A stretch of 64,000 nt of DNA from Solilutibacter tolerans (GTDB lineage: Bacteria > Pseudomonadota > Gammaproteobacteria > Xanthomonadales > Xanthomonadaceae), in contig NZ_FTLW01000004.1 of assembly GCF_900155935.1 (NCBI RefSeq), forward strand, positions 186,001-250,000, in the 5' to 3' direction. The notes beneath the pieces were generated by a model. The model was given only the letters and a program-made list of their open reading frames with translations. It ran no database searches and was not told the DNA's origin. Position numbers and translations under genes: made by a program. Shown piece by piece: positions 27,965 through 38,016 of this stretch (position 1 is the first letter of the stretch; each line of letters opens with the position of its first letter).

Positions 27965-30562
27965 ATGTCGCAGAAAACCACCATCCGCAAGCTTGCCGAA
28001 CTGGTCAACACGCCGGTCGAGAAGCTGTTGGAGCAACTCTCCGAAGCCGGTATGCCGTTCAAGGATGCCGACGAGGAAGTCACGAGCGCCCAGAAGGTCA
28101 AGCTGCTCGGCTTCCTGCGTCGTACCCATGGGCGTGCCGATGCCGCCGCCGAGACCAGCGAGGCGCCGAAGAAGATCACGCTGGCACGCCGCAAGGTGCA
28201 GGAAATCACCGTGGGCGGTGGTCGCAACAAGCAGACCGTCGACGTGGTCGTACGCAAGAAAGTCACCCTGGTCAACAAAGGTCAGGCCGCAGGCGGCGAC
28301 AAGGCCCCGGTCGACGACGAGCGCGCCGAAGCCCTGCGCAAGCTTGAAGAGTCGCGCCAGCGCAATCTGGAAGAACAGCAGCGTCTGGCGGAAGACGATC
28401 GTCGTCGCGCTGAAGAAGCCGAGGCCGAACGTCTGCGTGCCGAGGAAGAGGCCAAGCGCCTGGCAGCCGAAGCGGCCGAAGCCGCTGCTTCCGCCAGCGT
28501 CGAAGGCGAAGCGCCTGCTGCGCGCAAGCCGGGCACGCATGGCACGCCGCACGCACCACGCGCGCGCGAGCCGCAGCGCGATGATCGCGGTGCCAAGTCG
28601 CCCAAGCCGCGCGGTTCCCACGCGATGGTCGCGGGTGTGGAAGACGATGATTCCACCTCCAAGTTCGCCGGCCAACTGCACTTGTCGGCGGCGGATCGCG
28701 CCCGTCGCGGTGCCACGCGTGGCAAGCCGAAGGCGCGTCGCGCCGTCGAGCAATCGCGCAGTGGCGGCGGCGAGCATGGCTTCCAGCGCCCGACTGCGCC
28801 GATCGTGCGCGAAATCGCGATTGGCGAAGCGATCACCGTGGCCGACCTGGCGCAGAAACTCGCGCTCAAGGGTGGCGACGTGGTCAAGGCGCTGTTCAAG
28901 ATGGGCGTGATGGCCACCATCACCCAGTCCATCGACCACGACACCGCCGTACTGGTCACCGAAGAGTTGGGTCACAAGGCCGTGCGCGCCGATGCGGACG
29001 ATGCCGAGACAGAACTTCTCGCGCATGCCGAAGAAATCACGGGCGAGCAGGAACAGCGTCCGCCGGTCGTGACCATCATGGGTCACGTCGATCACGGCAA
29101 GACTTCGTTGCTGGACTACATCCGCCGCACCAAGATCGCCTCGGGCGAAGCGGGCGGCATCACCCAGCACATCGGTGCCTACCACGTCGAAACCGACAAG
29201 GGCGTGATCAGCTTCCTCGATACACCGGGCCACGCGGCGTTCACCCAGATGCGTGCGCGCGGTGCCAAGCTCACCGACATCGTGGTGCTGGTCGTGGCGG
29301 CCGATGACGGCGTGATGCCGCAGACCAAGGAAGCGATCCAGCATGCCAAGTCTGCCGGCGTGCCGCTGATCGTCGCCATCAACAAGATCGACAAGTCCGA
29401 TGCTGACCCGATGCGGGTCAAGAATGAACTGCTGGAAAGCGAAGTGGTCGCCGAAGATTTCGGTGGCGACACGCAGATGGTCGAACTCTCGGCCAAGACC
29501 GGTGCGGGCGTCGACGATTTGCTGGATGCGATCAGCCTGCAGGCCGAAGTGCTGGAATTGAAGGCACCGGTCAACGGCCGCGCCGCGGGCGTGGTGATCG
29601 AATCTGCGCTCGACAAGGGCCGTGGCCCGGTCGCCACCGTGCTGGTGCAGCAGGGCACGCTGGAGAAGGGCGATTACCTGGTGTGCGGCGTGCAGTACGG
29701 CCGCGTGCGTGCGCTGTTCGACGAAACCGGCAGCCAGGTGCAGTCCGCAGGCCCGTCGATCCCGGTGCAGGTGCTCGGCTTGTCCGGCGTGCCGGACGCG
29801 GGCGATGACTTCGTCGTCGTCGCTGATGAGCGTCTGGCCAAGGATGTTGCGCAGCAGCGTGATGCCAAGCGCCGCGAATCGCGCCTGGTCGCCGCTGCGG
29901 GCAACCGCATGGAAGACATCATGGCGCAGATGGGCGCCGGCTCCGAGCAGCAGGTGCTCAACCTGGTGGTCAAGGCCGACGTGCATGGCTCCATGCAGGC
30001 ACTGCGCGATGCGTTGACCTCGCTGTCCAACGACCAGATCCGCATCAACGTGATCGGCTCGGGCGTCGGCGGCATCACCGAATCCGATGCGCAGCTGGCC
30101 GCGACCTCCAAGGCCACCGTGATCGGCTTCAACGTGCGTGCAGATGCTTCCGCACGCAAGGTGATCGAAGGCAACGGCGTCGACCTGCGTTACTTCTCGA
30201 TCATCTATGACGTGATCGACCAAGTGAAGCAGGTGGCCTCGGGTCTTCTGGGCGTCGAGATCCGCGAAGAGATCATCGGCATCGCCGAAGTGCGCGACGT
30301 GTTCCGCAGCTCCAAGTTTGGTGCGGTCGCGGGCTGCATGATCATCGAAGGCGTGGTGCGCAAGTCCAAGCCGATCCGCGTCCTGCGCGATTCCGTGGTG
30401 GTGTTCGAAGGCGAGCTGGAATCGCTGCGTCGCTACAAGGAGAACGTGGACGAGGTCAAGGAAGGCACCGAATGCGGCATCGGCGTTAAGGCCTACAACG
30501 ACGTCAAGGCCGGCGATCAGATCGAGTGCTTCGAGCGCATCGAAGTGCAGCGGACGCTCTGA
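27965..30562 (+). CDS. infB: Translation initiation factor IF-2
   Basis: 865 residues. An N-terminal IF2N domain ([21 protein letters not shown]), a long charged coiled-coil/linker (about 120-280), a second IF2N repeat ([25 protein letters not shown]), then the GTPase with G1 GHVDHGKT at 373-380, [10 protein letters not shown] and NKIDK, and C-terminal domains. Brings initiator tRNA to the 30S subunit. A TAGAAT -10-like hexamer lies in the 76-bp gap after nusA, so an extra promoter is possible. Confidence 0.98.
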   Translation: MSQKTTIRKLAELVNTPVEKLLEQLSEAGMPFKDADEEVTSAQKVKLLGFLRRTHGRADAAAETSEAPKKITLARRKVQEITVGGGRNKQTVDVVVRKKVTLVNKGQAAGGDKAPVDDERAEALRKLEESRQRNLEEQQRLAEDDRRRAEEAEAERLRAEEEAKRLAAEAAEAAASASVEGEAPAARKPGTHGTPHAPRAREPQRDDRGAKSPKPRGSHAMVAGVEDDDSTSKFAGQLHLSAADRARRGATRGKPKARRAVEQSRSGGGEHGFQRPTAPIVREIAIGEAITVADLAQKLALKGGDVVKALFKMGVMATITQSIDHDTAVLVTEELGHKAVRADADDAETELLAHAEEITGEQEQRPPVVTIMGHVDHGKTSLLDYIRRTKIASGEAGGITQHIGAYHVETDKGVISFLDTPGHAAFTQMRARGAKLTDIVVLVVAADDGVMPQTKEAIQHAKSAGVPLIVAINKIDKSDADPMRVKNELLESEVVAEDFGGDTQMVELSAKTGAGVDDLLDAISLQAEVLELKAPVNGRAAGVVIESALDKGRGPVATVLVQQGTLEKGDYLVCGVQYGRVRALFDETGSQVQSAGPSIPVQVLGLSGVPDAGDDFVVVADERLAKDVAQQRDAKRRESRLVAAAGNRMEDIMAQMGAGSEQQVLNLVVKADVHGSMQALRDALTSLSNDQIRINVIGSGVGGITESDAQLAATSKATVIGFNVRADASARKVIEGNGVDLRYFSIIYDVIDQVKQVASGLLGVEIREEIIGIAEVRDVFRSSKFGAVAGCMIIEGVVRKSKPIRVLRDSVVVFEGELESLRRYKENVDEVKEGTECGIGVKAYNDVKAGDQIECFERIEVQRTL

Positions 30563-30565
30563 TCA

Positions 30566-30937
30566 ATGGCCGGTCAACGCAAGTCGTTCCATCGGACCGA
30601 TCGGGTCTCGGCGCAGATGCGTCGGGACCTGGGCACCCTCGTGCACGACGCCGTGCGCGAGCTGGGGTTGCCTTCGGTCAGCGTGTCGGATGTCGAGGTC
30701 ACGCGTGACCTGGCGCATGCCAAGGTCTTCGTGACCGCGCTGCAAAGCGAAAAGTCCGTCGAGGCGGTGAAAGGCTTGAAAGAGCACGCCAAGGAAATCC
30801 GCTACCAGCTGGCGCAGGTGATGAAGCTTCGCCACGTGCCCGAGCTACATTTCATGTACGACGATTCGGTGGACCGTGGCGAGCGCATCGACGCCCTGCT
30901 GCGCGATCTGCCCGACGTCCGCGACGAAGAAGAATGA
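30566..30937 (+). CDS. rbfA: Ribosome-binding factor A
   Basis: 123 residues; KH-type fold with RTDRVSAQMRRDLGTLVHD and the conserved PELHFMYDDSVDRGERIDALL. Cold-shock 30S maturation factor. Three bases after the infB stop, so in the same operon. Confidence 0.96.
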   Translation: MAGQRKSFHRTDRVSAQMRRDLGTLVHDAVRELGLPSVSVSDVEVTRDLAHAKVFVTALQSEKSVEAVKGLKEHAKEIRYQLAQVMKLRHVPELHFMYDDSVDRGERIDALLRDLPDVRDEEE

Positions 30938-31019
30938 TCGCCGTGCCGGGCACGTTCCCGGCATGGATGCTGCGCTAACAACGGAAATGACCGGCGCGAA
31001 GCCGCTTACAATCCCCACC

Positions 31020-32003
31020 ATGTCCAAGCCGCGCACGCGCCATCGTTTTCGCAAGCTGCACGGCATCCTGCTGCTCGACAAGGCGAGTGGGCCCAGTTCC
31101 AATCAGGCCTTGCAGCGCGTGCGGCATTTGTTTCGCGCGGACAAGGCAGGGCACACGGGTGCACTCGATCCGTTGGCGACTGGCCTCTTACCCATTTGTT
31201 TTGGCGAGGCGACCAAGATTGCCGGCGGCTTGCTCGGTGCACGCAAGGCCTACGAGACCGTCGCGCGCCTCGGCATGACCACCGACACCGATGATGCCGA
31301 AGGCGAATTGTTGCGCGAGCGCCCGGTGCCACCGCTGGACATCGCCACCATCGATGCGGCCCTGGCCAAGCTGACGGGGCGTATCCAGCAAGTGCCGCCG
31401 ATCTATTCCGCGCTCAAGCGTGGCGGCGAGCCGCTGTACGCGAAGGCGCGTCGCGGCGAAACCATCGAGATCGAGCCGCGCGCGGTCGACGTTCACGAAT
31501 TTACCCTTGAATCGGCGACGGATCTTCTGGATCCGGTGCCCAAGCTGCGCCTGCATGTGGAGTGCGGCTCCGGCACCTATGTGCGCTCGCTGGTGCGCGA
31601 TCTGGGCGAGTTGCTGGGCTGTGGCGCGCATGTCGCCGAACTGCGCCGCCTGTGGGTGGACCCGTTCCGGCAACCGCGCCTATGGACTTTCGAAGCCCTG
31701 GAGGCCATGGCTGCGCGTGGCGAGCACCATCTGGAAGCCTGCCTGCTACCCATCGAGTCCGGCATGGTGGCCTGGCCCGACATCCGCCTGACACCCGCCC
31801 AGGCCGCCAAACTGGGACAAGGCCAAGCTGTGCGCGGCCCATTCCGCGCCTTGGGCGAGGTCGCCGCATGTGATGCAGATGGCCGCGCGCTGGGCTTGGG
31901 GATGGTGGATGCTGAAGGCGTCCTGCGCGCCAAACGGTTGTTCAGCTGGGCCACGCGCCAACCCGAAGCCAACGAAGCCGTCCAGACTACGGCAGAGGGC
32001 TGA
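31020..32003 (+). CDS. truB: tRNA pseudouridine-55 synthase
   Basis: 327 residues from ATG 31020. The catalytic aspartate is D50 in GHTGALDPLATGLLP; GTYVRSLVRDLG is the second family motif. Makes pseudouridine 55 in the T-loop of tRNAs. An in-frame upstream start overlaps rbfA and encodes non-family sequence, so it is rejected. TACAAT lies at 31007-31012, only seven bases before the ATG, hinting at a leaderless transcript in addition to operon read-through. Confidence 0.96.
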   Translation: MSKPRTRHRFRKLHGILLLDKASGPSSNQALQRVRHLFRADKAGHTGALDPLATGLLPICFGEATKIAGGLLGARKAYETVARLGMTTDTDDAEGELLRERPVPPLDIATIDAALAKLTGRIQQVPPIYSALKRGGEPLYAKARRGETIEIEPRAVDVHEFTLESATDLLDPVPKLRLHVECGSGTYVRSLVRDLGELLGCGAHVAELRRLWVDPFRQPRLWTFEALEAMAARGEHHLEACLLPIESGMVAWPDIRLTPAQAAKLGQGQAVRGPFRALGEVAACDADGRALGLGMVDAEGVLRAKRLFSWATRQPEANEAVQTTAEG

Positions 32004-32013
32004 CCGGCCCGCC

Positions 32014-32043
32014 TTGCCCGGGATGCCCCATCGGGGCTACAAT
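32014..32043 (+). promoter_or_regulatory. Probable sigma-70 promoter for rpsO
   Basis: TTGCCC (32014-32019) and TACAAT (32038-32043) are 18 bp apart in the truB-rpsO gap. The leader of about 110 bases that follows holds two copies of TTCACGGCG and is long enough for the S15 autoregulation known in other bacteria. Confidence 0.5.
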
Positions 32044-32159
32044 TTGCGCGCCGTTTTCACGGCGATTTATCCCTTAAGTTCACGGCGGACCAGCGGTGCG
32101 CCAGAGGCCATTGCCTTCTGGTGGTTCCTGCGGGTTTCGCATCTACCGAGAAACATGAA

Positions 32160-32420
32160 ATGTCCATTGACACCAGCAAGATCATCGAAGAAAACAAGCG
32201 TGGCGCGAACGACACCGGTTCGCCGGAAGTGCAGATCGCACTGATGACCGCCCGCATCGTGGAGCTGACCGAGCACTTCAAGATCCACAAGAAGGATCAC
32301 CACAGCCGCCGCGGCCTGCTCAAGCTGGTCAACCGTCGCCGCAGCCTGCTCGACTACCTGCACCACAAGGATGCCGAGCGCTACAAGGCACTGATCCAGA
32401 AACTGGGTCTGCGTCGCTAA
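32160..32420 (+). CDS. rpsO: 30S ribosomal protein S15
   Basis: 86 residues from ATG 32160 ([12 protein letters not shown]). The whole sequence is family-typical, including [38 protein letters not shown] and the ending KLGLRR. Binds 16S rRNA early in 30S assembly. A longer reading of 13 extra codons has no family support. Followed at once by a strong terminator. Confidence 0.98.
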   Translation: MSIDTSKIIEENKRGANDTGSPEVQIALMTARIVELTEHFKIHKKDHHSRRGLLKLVNRRRSLLDYLHHKDAERYKALIQKLGLRR

Positions 32421-32430
32421 GATTCCACCA

Positions 32431-32466
32431 AACCGCGGCGTCGCAAAACGCCGCGGTTTCGTTTGT
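32431..32466 (+). terminator. Rho-independent terminator after rpsO
   Basis: A perfect 12-bp stem (AAACCGCGGCGT with ACGCCGCGGTTT) around CGCAAA, then a short T-rich tail. In many gammaproteobacteria rpsO-pnp transcripts partly read through such a hairpin. Confidence 0.85.
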
Positions 32467-32560
32467 GCGCCATCGCAACATCGCAATACCCATCGAAACA
32501 TGCATGCCGAGCGGGCAGGGGCCCGACGGTTCATTCGCAAGTGACAACCAAGGAATAAAC

Positions 32561-34669
32561 GTGGCAAAAATCACCAAGAGCTTCCAGTACGGCGGCAAGA
32601 CCGTCACCCTCGAAACCGGCGAAGTCGCCCGCCAAGCCGGCGGCGCGGTGCTGGTCTCGTGCGAAGGCACGGTCGTGCTGGCAACGGCAGTCGCTGCCAA
32701 GTCGGCGCGCGAGGGTCAGGACTTCTTCCCGCTGACGGTGGACTACCAGGAGAAGTTCTACGCCGGTGGCCGCATCCCGGGTGGCTTCTTCAAGCGCGAA
32801 GGCCGCGCGACCGAGAAGGAGACGCTGATCTCCCGCCTGATCGACCGCCCGCTGCGTCCGCTGTTCCCGGAAGAGTTCCGCAACGAAGTGCAGGTCATCA
32901 CCACGGTGATGTCGCTGAACCCGGAAATCGACGGTGACATCCTGGCTCTGATCGGCGCTTCGGCTGCCGTCACCCTGACCGGCGCGCCGTTCAACGGCCC
33001 GATTGGTGCGGCCAAGGTCGGTTACATCAATGGTGAGTACGTGCTCAACCCGACCGTCAGCGAGCTTAAGGATTCGAAGCTGGAGCTCGTCGTCGCCGGT
33101 ACGTCGAACGCCGTCTTGATGGTGGAATCCGAAGCCGCCGAGCTGTCGGAAGACGTGATGCTGGGCGCGGTGATGTTTGGCCACCGCGAGATGCAGGTCG
33201 TCATCAACACCATCAACGAGCTGAGCGTCGAAGCCGGCACGAAGAATTGGGATTGGTCGGCCCCGGCCAAGAACGAAGCCCTGATCTCCGCGCTGAAGGA
33301 AGCCGTGGGCAGCCAGCTGGAAGCCGCCTTCCAGGTGCGCGACAAGCTGCAGCGCCGTGACGCGATCGCCGCGATCAAGAAAGACGTACTGCTGTCGTTG
33401 GCCGGCCGCGCTGAATCCGAAGGCTGGAGCAACGGCGAGCTGTCGAAGGAATTCGGTGAGCTGGAATACCAGACCATGCGTGGCTCGGTCCTGGCCACCA
33501 AGGTCCGCATCGACGGCCGCGCCCTGGACACCGTCCGCCCGATCACCTCGAAGGTCAGCGTGTTGCCGCGTACGCACGGCTCGGCGCTGTTCACCCGCGG
33601 TGAGACGCAGGCGATCGTCGTGACCACGCTGGGCACCGCCCGCGACGGCCAGATCATCGATTCGGTCGCCGGCGAGTACAAGGATCACTTCTTGTTCCAT
33701 TACAACTTCCCCCCGTACTCGGTGGGCGAAGCCGGCCGCATGATGGGTCCGAAGCGCCGCGAAATCGGCCACGGCCGCCTGGCCAAGCGCGGCGTGCTCG
33801 CCGTCATGCCGACGATGGAAGAGTTCCCGTACACCATCCGCGTGGTCTCGGAAATCACCGAGTCGAACGGTTCGTCCTCGATGGCCTCGGTCTGCGGCAG
33901 CTCGCTGTCGCTTATGGATGCCGGCGTGCCGATCAAGGCCCCGGTTGCGGGCATCGCGATGGGCCTGGTGAAGGAAGGCGACAACTTCGTCGTGCTGTCC
34001 GACATCCTGGGTGACGAAGATCACCTCGGCGACATGGACTTCAAGGTGGCCGGTACCGCCAATGGCGTGTCCGCGCTGCAGATGGACATCAAGATCGAAG
34101 GCATCACCGAAGAGATCATGAAAGCCGCACTGGTGCAGGCGAAGGCTGGCCGCATCCACATCCTGGGCGAGATGGCCAATGCCATGACCGCGCCGCGTGA
34201 GGAGCTGTCGGAGTTCGCGCCGCGCCTGCTGACGATCAAGATCCACCCGGACAAGATCCGCGAGGTGATCGGCAAGGGCGGTGCCACCATTCAGGGCATC
34301 ACCAAGGAAACCGGCACCCAGATCGACATCCAGGACGACGGCACCATCACGATTGCCTCGGTCAACAACGCCGCTGCGCTGGCCGCCAAGGCCCGCATCG
34401 AGCAGATCACCAGCGATGTCGAGCCGGGCCGCATCTACGAAGGCAAGGTCGCCAAGATCATGGACTTCGGCGCATTCGTCACCATCCTGCCGGGCAAGGA
34501 CGGCTTGGTGCACGTGTCGCAGATCTCCAACGAGCGCGTCGAAAAGGTCAGCGACAAGCTGAAAGAAGGCGACGTGGTCAAGGTCAAGGTGCTGGAAGTC
34601 GACAAGCAGGGCCGTATCCGCCTGTCGATGAAGGCCGTGGAAGAAGGCGAGGGCGTGCCGGCTGAGTAA
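32561..34669 (+). CDS. pnp: Polyribonucleotide nucleotidyltransferase (PNPase)
   Basis: 702 residues starting at GTG 32561 (read as [22 protein letters not shown]), with AAGGA seven bases upstream. Two RNase PH domains (about 1-230 and 310-545), a KH domain (about 550-615, [13 protein letters not shown]) and an S1 domain (about 620-690, [28 protein letters not shown]). 3'-5' phosphorolytic RNA decay. An upstream ATG in frame would start inside the rpsO terminator region and is not used. Confidence 0.97.
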   Translation: MAKITKSFQYGGKTVTLETGEVARQAGGAVLVSCEGTVVLATAVAAKSAREGQDFFPLTVDYQEKFYAGGRIPGGFFKREGRATEKETLISRLIDRPLRPLFPEEFRNEVQVITTVMSLNPEIDGDILALIGASAAVTLTGAPFNGPIGAAKVGYINGEYVLNPTVSELKDSKLELVVAGTSNAVLMVESEAAELSEDVMLGAVMFGHREMQVVINTINELSVEAGTKNWDWSAPAKNEALISALKEAVGSQLEAAFQVRDKLQRRDAIAAIKKDVLLSLAGRAESEGWSNGELSKEFGELEYQTMRGSVLATKVRIDGRALDTVRPITSKVSVLPRTHGSALFTRGETQAIVVTTLGTARDGQIIDSVAGEYKDHFLFHYNFPPYSVGEAGRMMGPKRREIGHGRLAKRGVLAVMPTMEEFPYTIRVVSEITESNGSSSMASVCGSSLSLMDAGVPIKAPVAGIAMGLVKEGDNFVVLSDILGDEDHLGDMDFKVAGTANGVSALQMDIKIEGITEEIMKAALVQAKAGRIHILGEMANAMTAPREELSEFAPRLLTIKIHPDKIREVIGKGGATIQGITKETGTQIDIQDDGTITIASVNNAAALAAKARIEQITSDVEPGRIYEGKVAKIMDFGAFVTILPGKDGLVHVSQISNERVEKVSDKLKEGDVVKVKVLEVDKQGRIRLSMKAVEEGEGVPAE

Positions 34670-34694
34670 GCCGCGTGCAATCGCCGTGAGTTAG

Positions 34695-34725
34695 GAAAAG
34701 CGGGCTTGGTGCCCGCTTTTCTTTT
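34695..34725 (+). terminator. Rho-independent terminator after pnp
   Basis: GAAAAGCGGGC-TTGGT-GCCCGCTTTTC, an 11-bp perfect stem followed by TTTT. Closes the rimP-to-pnp block. The next 150 bases hold no gene. Confidence 0.85.
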
Positions 34726-34878
34726 GCGAGAAAGACGCGCAGTGATTCGCCGATGGCGCATGGATGGAGGATGTGATCTCAGTATTTGCTTCGAGAGCAT
34801 CAGTTGAAAGGCAAGCGATTCGATGGCGATGCTAGAGTCTGGCCATCGCATCTGGTTTGAATGAGAGTGGCGCACGTC

Positions 34879-36144
34879 ATGAGCGGACCCGAATCCATCA
34901 GCGATTTGTCACGCCGCCGGTTACTGACCACGGGTTTGGGCATGGCTGCATTGACGAGCTTGCCCTTGCGTGCCTTCGCGCCGCCCGAGTGCAACCCAGA
35001 ACACGATTGGATGCCGCCCCAGTCTTTCCTGGATGACCTGCCGCGACAAATGCAGGCGCTGGGTGTACCGGCGATCGGCATGGCCGTGGTCGAGCGTGGG
35101 CGGTTGAGTTGGTCAGTGGTGACGGGCGTGTTGCATGCGCAACACAAAACCCCGGCAAACAGCGACACGATTTTCGAAGTCGCCTCGCTCAGCAAGCCGG
35201 TGTTCGCCTATGCCGTGTTGCAGATGGTCGATCGCGGCTTGTTGGATCTTGACAGGCCGCTAGTGGAGTATCGGCGTCCCGATTATCTTGCCCGGCATCC
35301 TTGGGTGGACAAGATCACCGCCCGCGATGTCTTGCGTCACTCCAGCGGCATGCCGAATTGGCGCAAGGATCCAGCCAAGGAAAAGCTGATGCCGCTCGTG
35401 GAGCCGGGCAAACGCATCGACTACTCGGGCGAGGCCTTGATGTGGTTGCAGCTGGTGGTCGAATCGATCACCGATGAAAGCCTGGATGAGACGATGCAGC
35501 GCCTGTTGTTTCAACCGGCAGGCATGCGCGACAGCAGCTATGCATGGAGCGATGCCTTTGCCGAACGCTCGGTCTACGGGCATGGCACGCCGGATGAAAT
35601 GACCCAAGGCATGCCATCGCAAATGCTGCGCGAGCAATGGAGCGGTGCGCAAAAAGTCGCGACGGGCTGGAGTAGGCCGTTATCCGACTGGCGCTATGTC
35701 GATGCCGAACGCGCGCTGCCCGACGTGCAAGCCGCTGCACCCGCAGGTCTGGTCAATTGGCCGGGTGACATCCTTGCCAATTCGGCGGCCAGTTTGCGCT
35801 GCACCGTGCAGGATTACGCGCGCTTCATGGCATTGATGGTGAGCACGCTATCGCCTGATTGGGCGCTGCGTCCTGCGACGCGCGAGCTCATGTTGACGCG
35901 ACAAATCAATGTCACGGGGCGTTGGACCGACAAGGCGCTCGGCTGGAACATCGAGCACACCCATCAAGGGGCGATCTTTTATCACTCGGGTAGCAATGGC
36001 AACATCTTCAAGACATTTGCGATGGGGGACGCGGCGCGCCAGCGTGCGTTGGTGGTGCTCACCAATGCGACACAAGGCAATCTTTTGTACCGACGCGCGG
36101 TACGTGCGATGACGGGCCTGGATCTGCTGGCTTTCGATGTCTGA
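34879..36144 (+). CDS. TAT-exported serine hydrolase, beta-lactamase/D-Ala-D-Ala-carboxypeptidase family
   Basis: 421 residues from ATG 34879 (an ATG six codons earlier, 34861, is possible). A twin-arginine signal SRRRLLTTGLGMAALTSLPLRAFA suggests export of a folded protein. The class C beta-lactamase-like fold is shown by the SxxK nucleophile motif (SLSK in EVASLSKPVFAY), a tyrosine motif in IDYSGEALMWLQ (YSG in place of YxN) and FYHSGSNGN near the C-terminus (HSG in place of KTG). Family members are esterases, peptidases or penicillin-binding proteins; true beta-lactamase activity is not implied. Stands alone between a terminator and convergent dinB. Confidence 0.85.
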   Translation: MSGPESISDLSRRRLLTTGLGMAALTSLPLRAFAPPECNPEHDWMPPQSFLDDLPRQMQALGVPAIGMAVVERGRLSWSVVTGVLHAQHKTPANSDTIFEVASLSKPVFAYAVLQMVDRGLLDLDRPLVEYRRPDYLARHPWVDKITARDVLRHSSGMPNWRKDPAKEKLMPLVEPGKRIDYSGEALMWLQLVVESITDESLDETMQRLLFQPAGMRDSSYAWSDAFAERSVYGHGTPDEMTQGMPSQMLREQWSGAQKVATGWSRPLSDWRYVDAERALPDVQAAAPAGLVNWPGDILANSAASLRCTVQDYARFMALMVSTLSPDWALRPATRELMLTRQINVTGRWTDKALGWNIEHTHQGAIFYHSGSNGNIFKTFAMGDAARQRALVVLTNATQGNLLYRRAVRAMTGLDLLAFDV

Positions 36145-36159
36145 GCGGGCGCGCCGTGA

Positions 36160-37248
36160 TTACTCGGTGTCCAGCAACAGGGCGCCTTGTTGATCATCTT
36201 GGTCGATGAAGCCACTGAGCCCGACGCCGACCAATCGATAGCGTGTTTGCTCCGGCAGCTGCACGCGCGAGCGCAGGCCAGAGGCGATCATCGCGAGTGT
36301 TTCGGCATCATCCGGTGGAGCACTACTGGTCAATGAACGAGTCAGCGTGCGGAAATCGCTGGTTTTCAGCTTCAGTACCACCGTGCGCGCGATGCGATCG
36401 GGATATTGCTCGCGCTCGCGCTGATACGCGCGCCAAGTCTTGCCCGCCAGCTCACGGATGGCGTCATCGAGTGCGTCCAAGGGCAAATCGCTCGGAAAAG
36501 TATCTTCACTGCTGACTTGCAAGGTGACGCGTTGGCTTTGCACGGCGCGCTCATCAATGCCATGCGCCAGCTCATGCAGGCGTCGGCCCCAACGTCCCAA
36601 TTGGCGTTCCAGTATTTCCACCGGTTGCGCGCGTATATCGGCGCAAGTGTGAAAGCCCATCGCCTGCATGCGCGCCTCGGTGACGCGACCGACCCCGGGC
36701 AGGCGGCCTACGGCGAGCGTGGAAAGAAACGCATCGACATGCTGCGGCTTCAGGACAAACTGCCCATCGGGCTTGTTCCAGTCACTCGCGATCTTGGCCA
36801 GGAACTTGTTCGGCGCGATGCCTGCGGACGCCGTGAGCGATGTCTCATCCCGTATCGCCGCGCGGATGTCCCGTGCGATGGCGGTCGCGCTGCCCAAGTC
36901 CTGTTTGGGTGATGTGACATCCAGATAGGCCTCATCCAACGACAGTGGTTCGATCAAGTCCGTGTGGCGGGCGAAGATCTCACGGATCTGCCTGGACACC
37001 GCCTTGTAGCGCACGAAATCCGGTGGCACGAAGACGGCTTCGGGGCATAGGCGTTCGGCGCGAATGGCCGGCATCGCGGATCTCACTCCAAACTTGCGCG
37101 CCTCGTAGCTGGCCGCGCACACCACCGAGCGCGCCCCCCGCCATGCCACCACCACCGGACGGCCGCGCAGCGCCGGATCATCGCGCTGTTCGACGGACGC
37201 GTAGAACGCGTCCATGTCGACGTGGATGATCTTGCGCGGGTCTGTCAT
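36160..37248 (-). CDS. dinB: DNA polymerase IV (Y family)
   Basis: 362 residues from ATG 37248 (MTDPRKIIHVDMDAFYASVEQ). Metal ligands D11 in HVDMDAFYAS and D105/E106 in SLDEAYLDV; helix-hairpin-helix with LPGVGRVTEARM; little-finger domain at the C-terminus. Error-prone translesion polymerase, commonly under LexA control; I did not find a convincing SOS box. A longer start 22 codons upstream is less likely. Divergent from pssA. Confidence 0.96.
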   Translation of the reverse strand: MTDPRKIIHVDMDAFYASVEQRDDPALRGRPVVVAWRGARSVVCAASYEARKFGVRSAMPAIRAERLCPEAVFVPPDFVRYKAVSRQIREIFARHTDLIEPLSLDEAYLDVTSPKQDLGSATAIARDIRAAIRDETSLTASAGIAPNKFLAKIASDWNKPDGQFVLKPQHVDAFLSTLAVGRLPGVGRVTEARMQAMGFHTCADIRAQPVEILERQLGRWGRRLHELAHGIDERAVQSQRVTLQVSSEDTFPSDLPLDALDDAIRELAGKTWRAYQREREQYPDRIARTVVLKLKTSDFRTLTRSLTSSAPPDDAETLAMIASGLRSRVQLPEQTRYRLVGVGLSGFIDQDDQQGALLLDTE

Positions 37249-37342
37249 TCGCACATTGTCCCGCAGGTGCGAGCGCGCCGCGACTTCACTCGCGACTCGC
37301 GTGCTTTCTGGCAATCTTTGCCTATCAACACCGAGGTTTCCG

Positions 37343-37960
37343 ATGAAACAACGTCATTTCTCGATGCTGCGTGACTTCCACCTGGCCGACTGGTTCACCT
37401 TGGCCAACGCCTTCTGCGGCACTGGTGCCATTTTTGCCGCGATGCGCTTCCTGCAGGACGGCGTGGTGCGTGACCTCATGATCGGCATGGCACTGATCCC
37501 GCTCGCCTTCATTTTCGATGCGCTCGATGGCCGCATCGCGCGCTGGCGCAAGGTCTCGTCCACATTGGGGCGCGAGCTGGACTCATTGGCCGACATCATT
37601 TCCTTCGGCGTCGCGCCCGCCGCACTGGCCTATGCCTGCGGCATGCAGGGTGGCTGGGACTGGATCGTGTTGAGTTATTTCGTGGGATGTGGCGTAAGTC
37701 GACTTGCGCGCTACAACGTGACCGCCGAACAGCTCTCGGGTGACGAGGGCAAGGTGAAATACTTTGAAGGCACGCCCATCCCCACCAGCCTGGCCTTGGT
37801 GGTGGTGCTGGCCATCGCCACCATGCAGGGCGCGATCGGCGACAACCTGTGGTTCGGGATGATCAAGATCGGCCCTTGGCAGTTCCATCCGCTGGTGCTG
37901 ATGTTCGCCATTTCGGGCTCGCTGATGATCAGTAAGACGATGCGGATTCCCAAGCCCTGA
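37343..37960 (+). CDS. pssA: CDP-diacylglycerol--serine O-phosphatidyltransferase (or closely related CDP-alcohol phosphatidyltransferase)
   Basis: 205 residues from ATG 37343 with a GAGG ribosome site. The full CDP-alcohol phosphotransferase signature D-x2-DG-x2-AR-x8-G-x3-D-x3-D is present in DALDGRIARW through ELDSLADIIS. Six or so membrane helices and the opening LADWFTLANAFCGTGAIF are typical of type II PssA. Makes phosphatidylserine in the inner membrane, the precursor of phosphatidylethanolamine. The reading frame extends 43 codons farther upstream, but that stretch overlaps dinB and looks non-coding. Confidence 0.9.
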   Translation: MKQRHFSMLRDFHLADWFTLANAFCGTGAIFAAMRFLQDGVVRDLMIGMALIPLAFIFDALDGRIARWRKVSSTLGRELDSLADIISFGVAPAALAYACGMQGGWDWIVLSYFVGCGVSRLARYNVTAEQLSGDEGKVKYFEGTPIPTSLALVVVLAIATMQGAIGDNLWFGMIKIGPWQFHPLVLMFAISGSLMISKTMRIPKP

Positions 37961-38016
37961 GGGCACCGAAAGCGGTCATCGGTGCGTGCTAGCATCGGGC
38001 GCATACAGGAGGAACC

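Noticed and set aside
26200-28278. Minus-strand open frame of 692 codons opposite nusA
   Set aside because: Shadow of nusA and the start of infB; no ribosome site, signal or family text.
27911-30223. Long minus-strand open frame of 770 codons opposite infB
   Set aside because: It mirrors the high-GC codon pattern of infB, has His/Leu/Arg-rich composition without motifs, and the sense strand is a perfect IF-2.
32531-34513. Minus-strand open frame of 660 codons opposite pnp
   Set aside because: Same artefact; pnp is complete and conserved on the plus strand.
34879-36144. Serine hydrolase as an antibiotic-resistance beta-lactamase
   Set aside because: The second and third active-site motifs are YSG and HSG rather than the YxN and KTG of class C beta-lactamases, so resistance is not supported.
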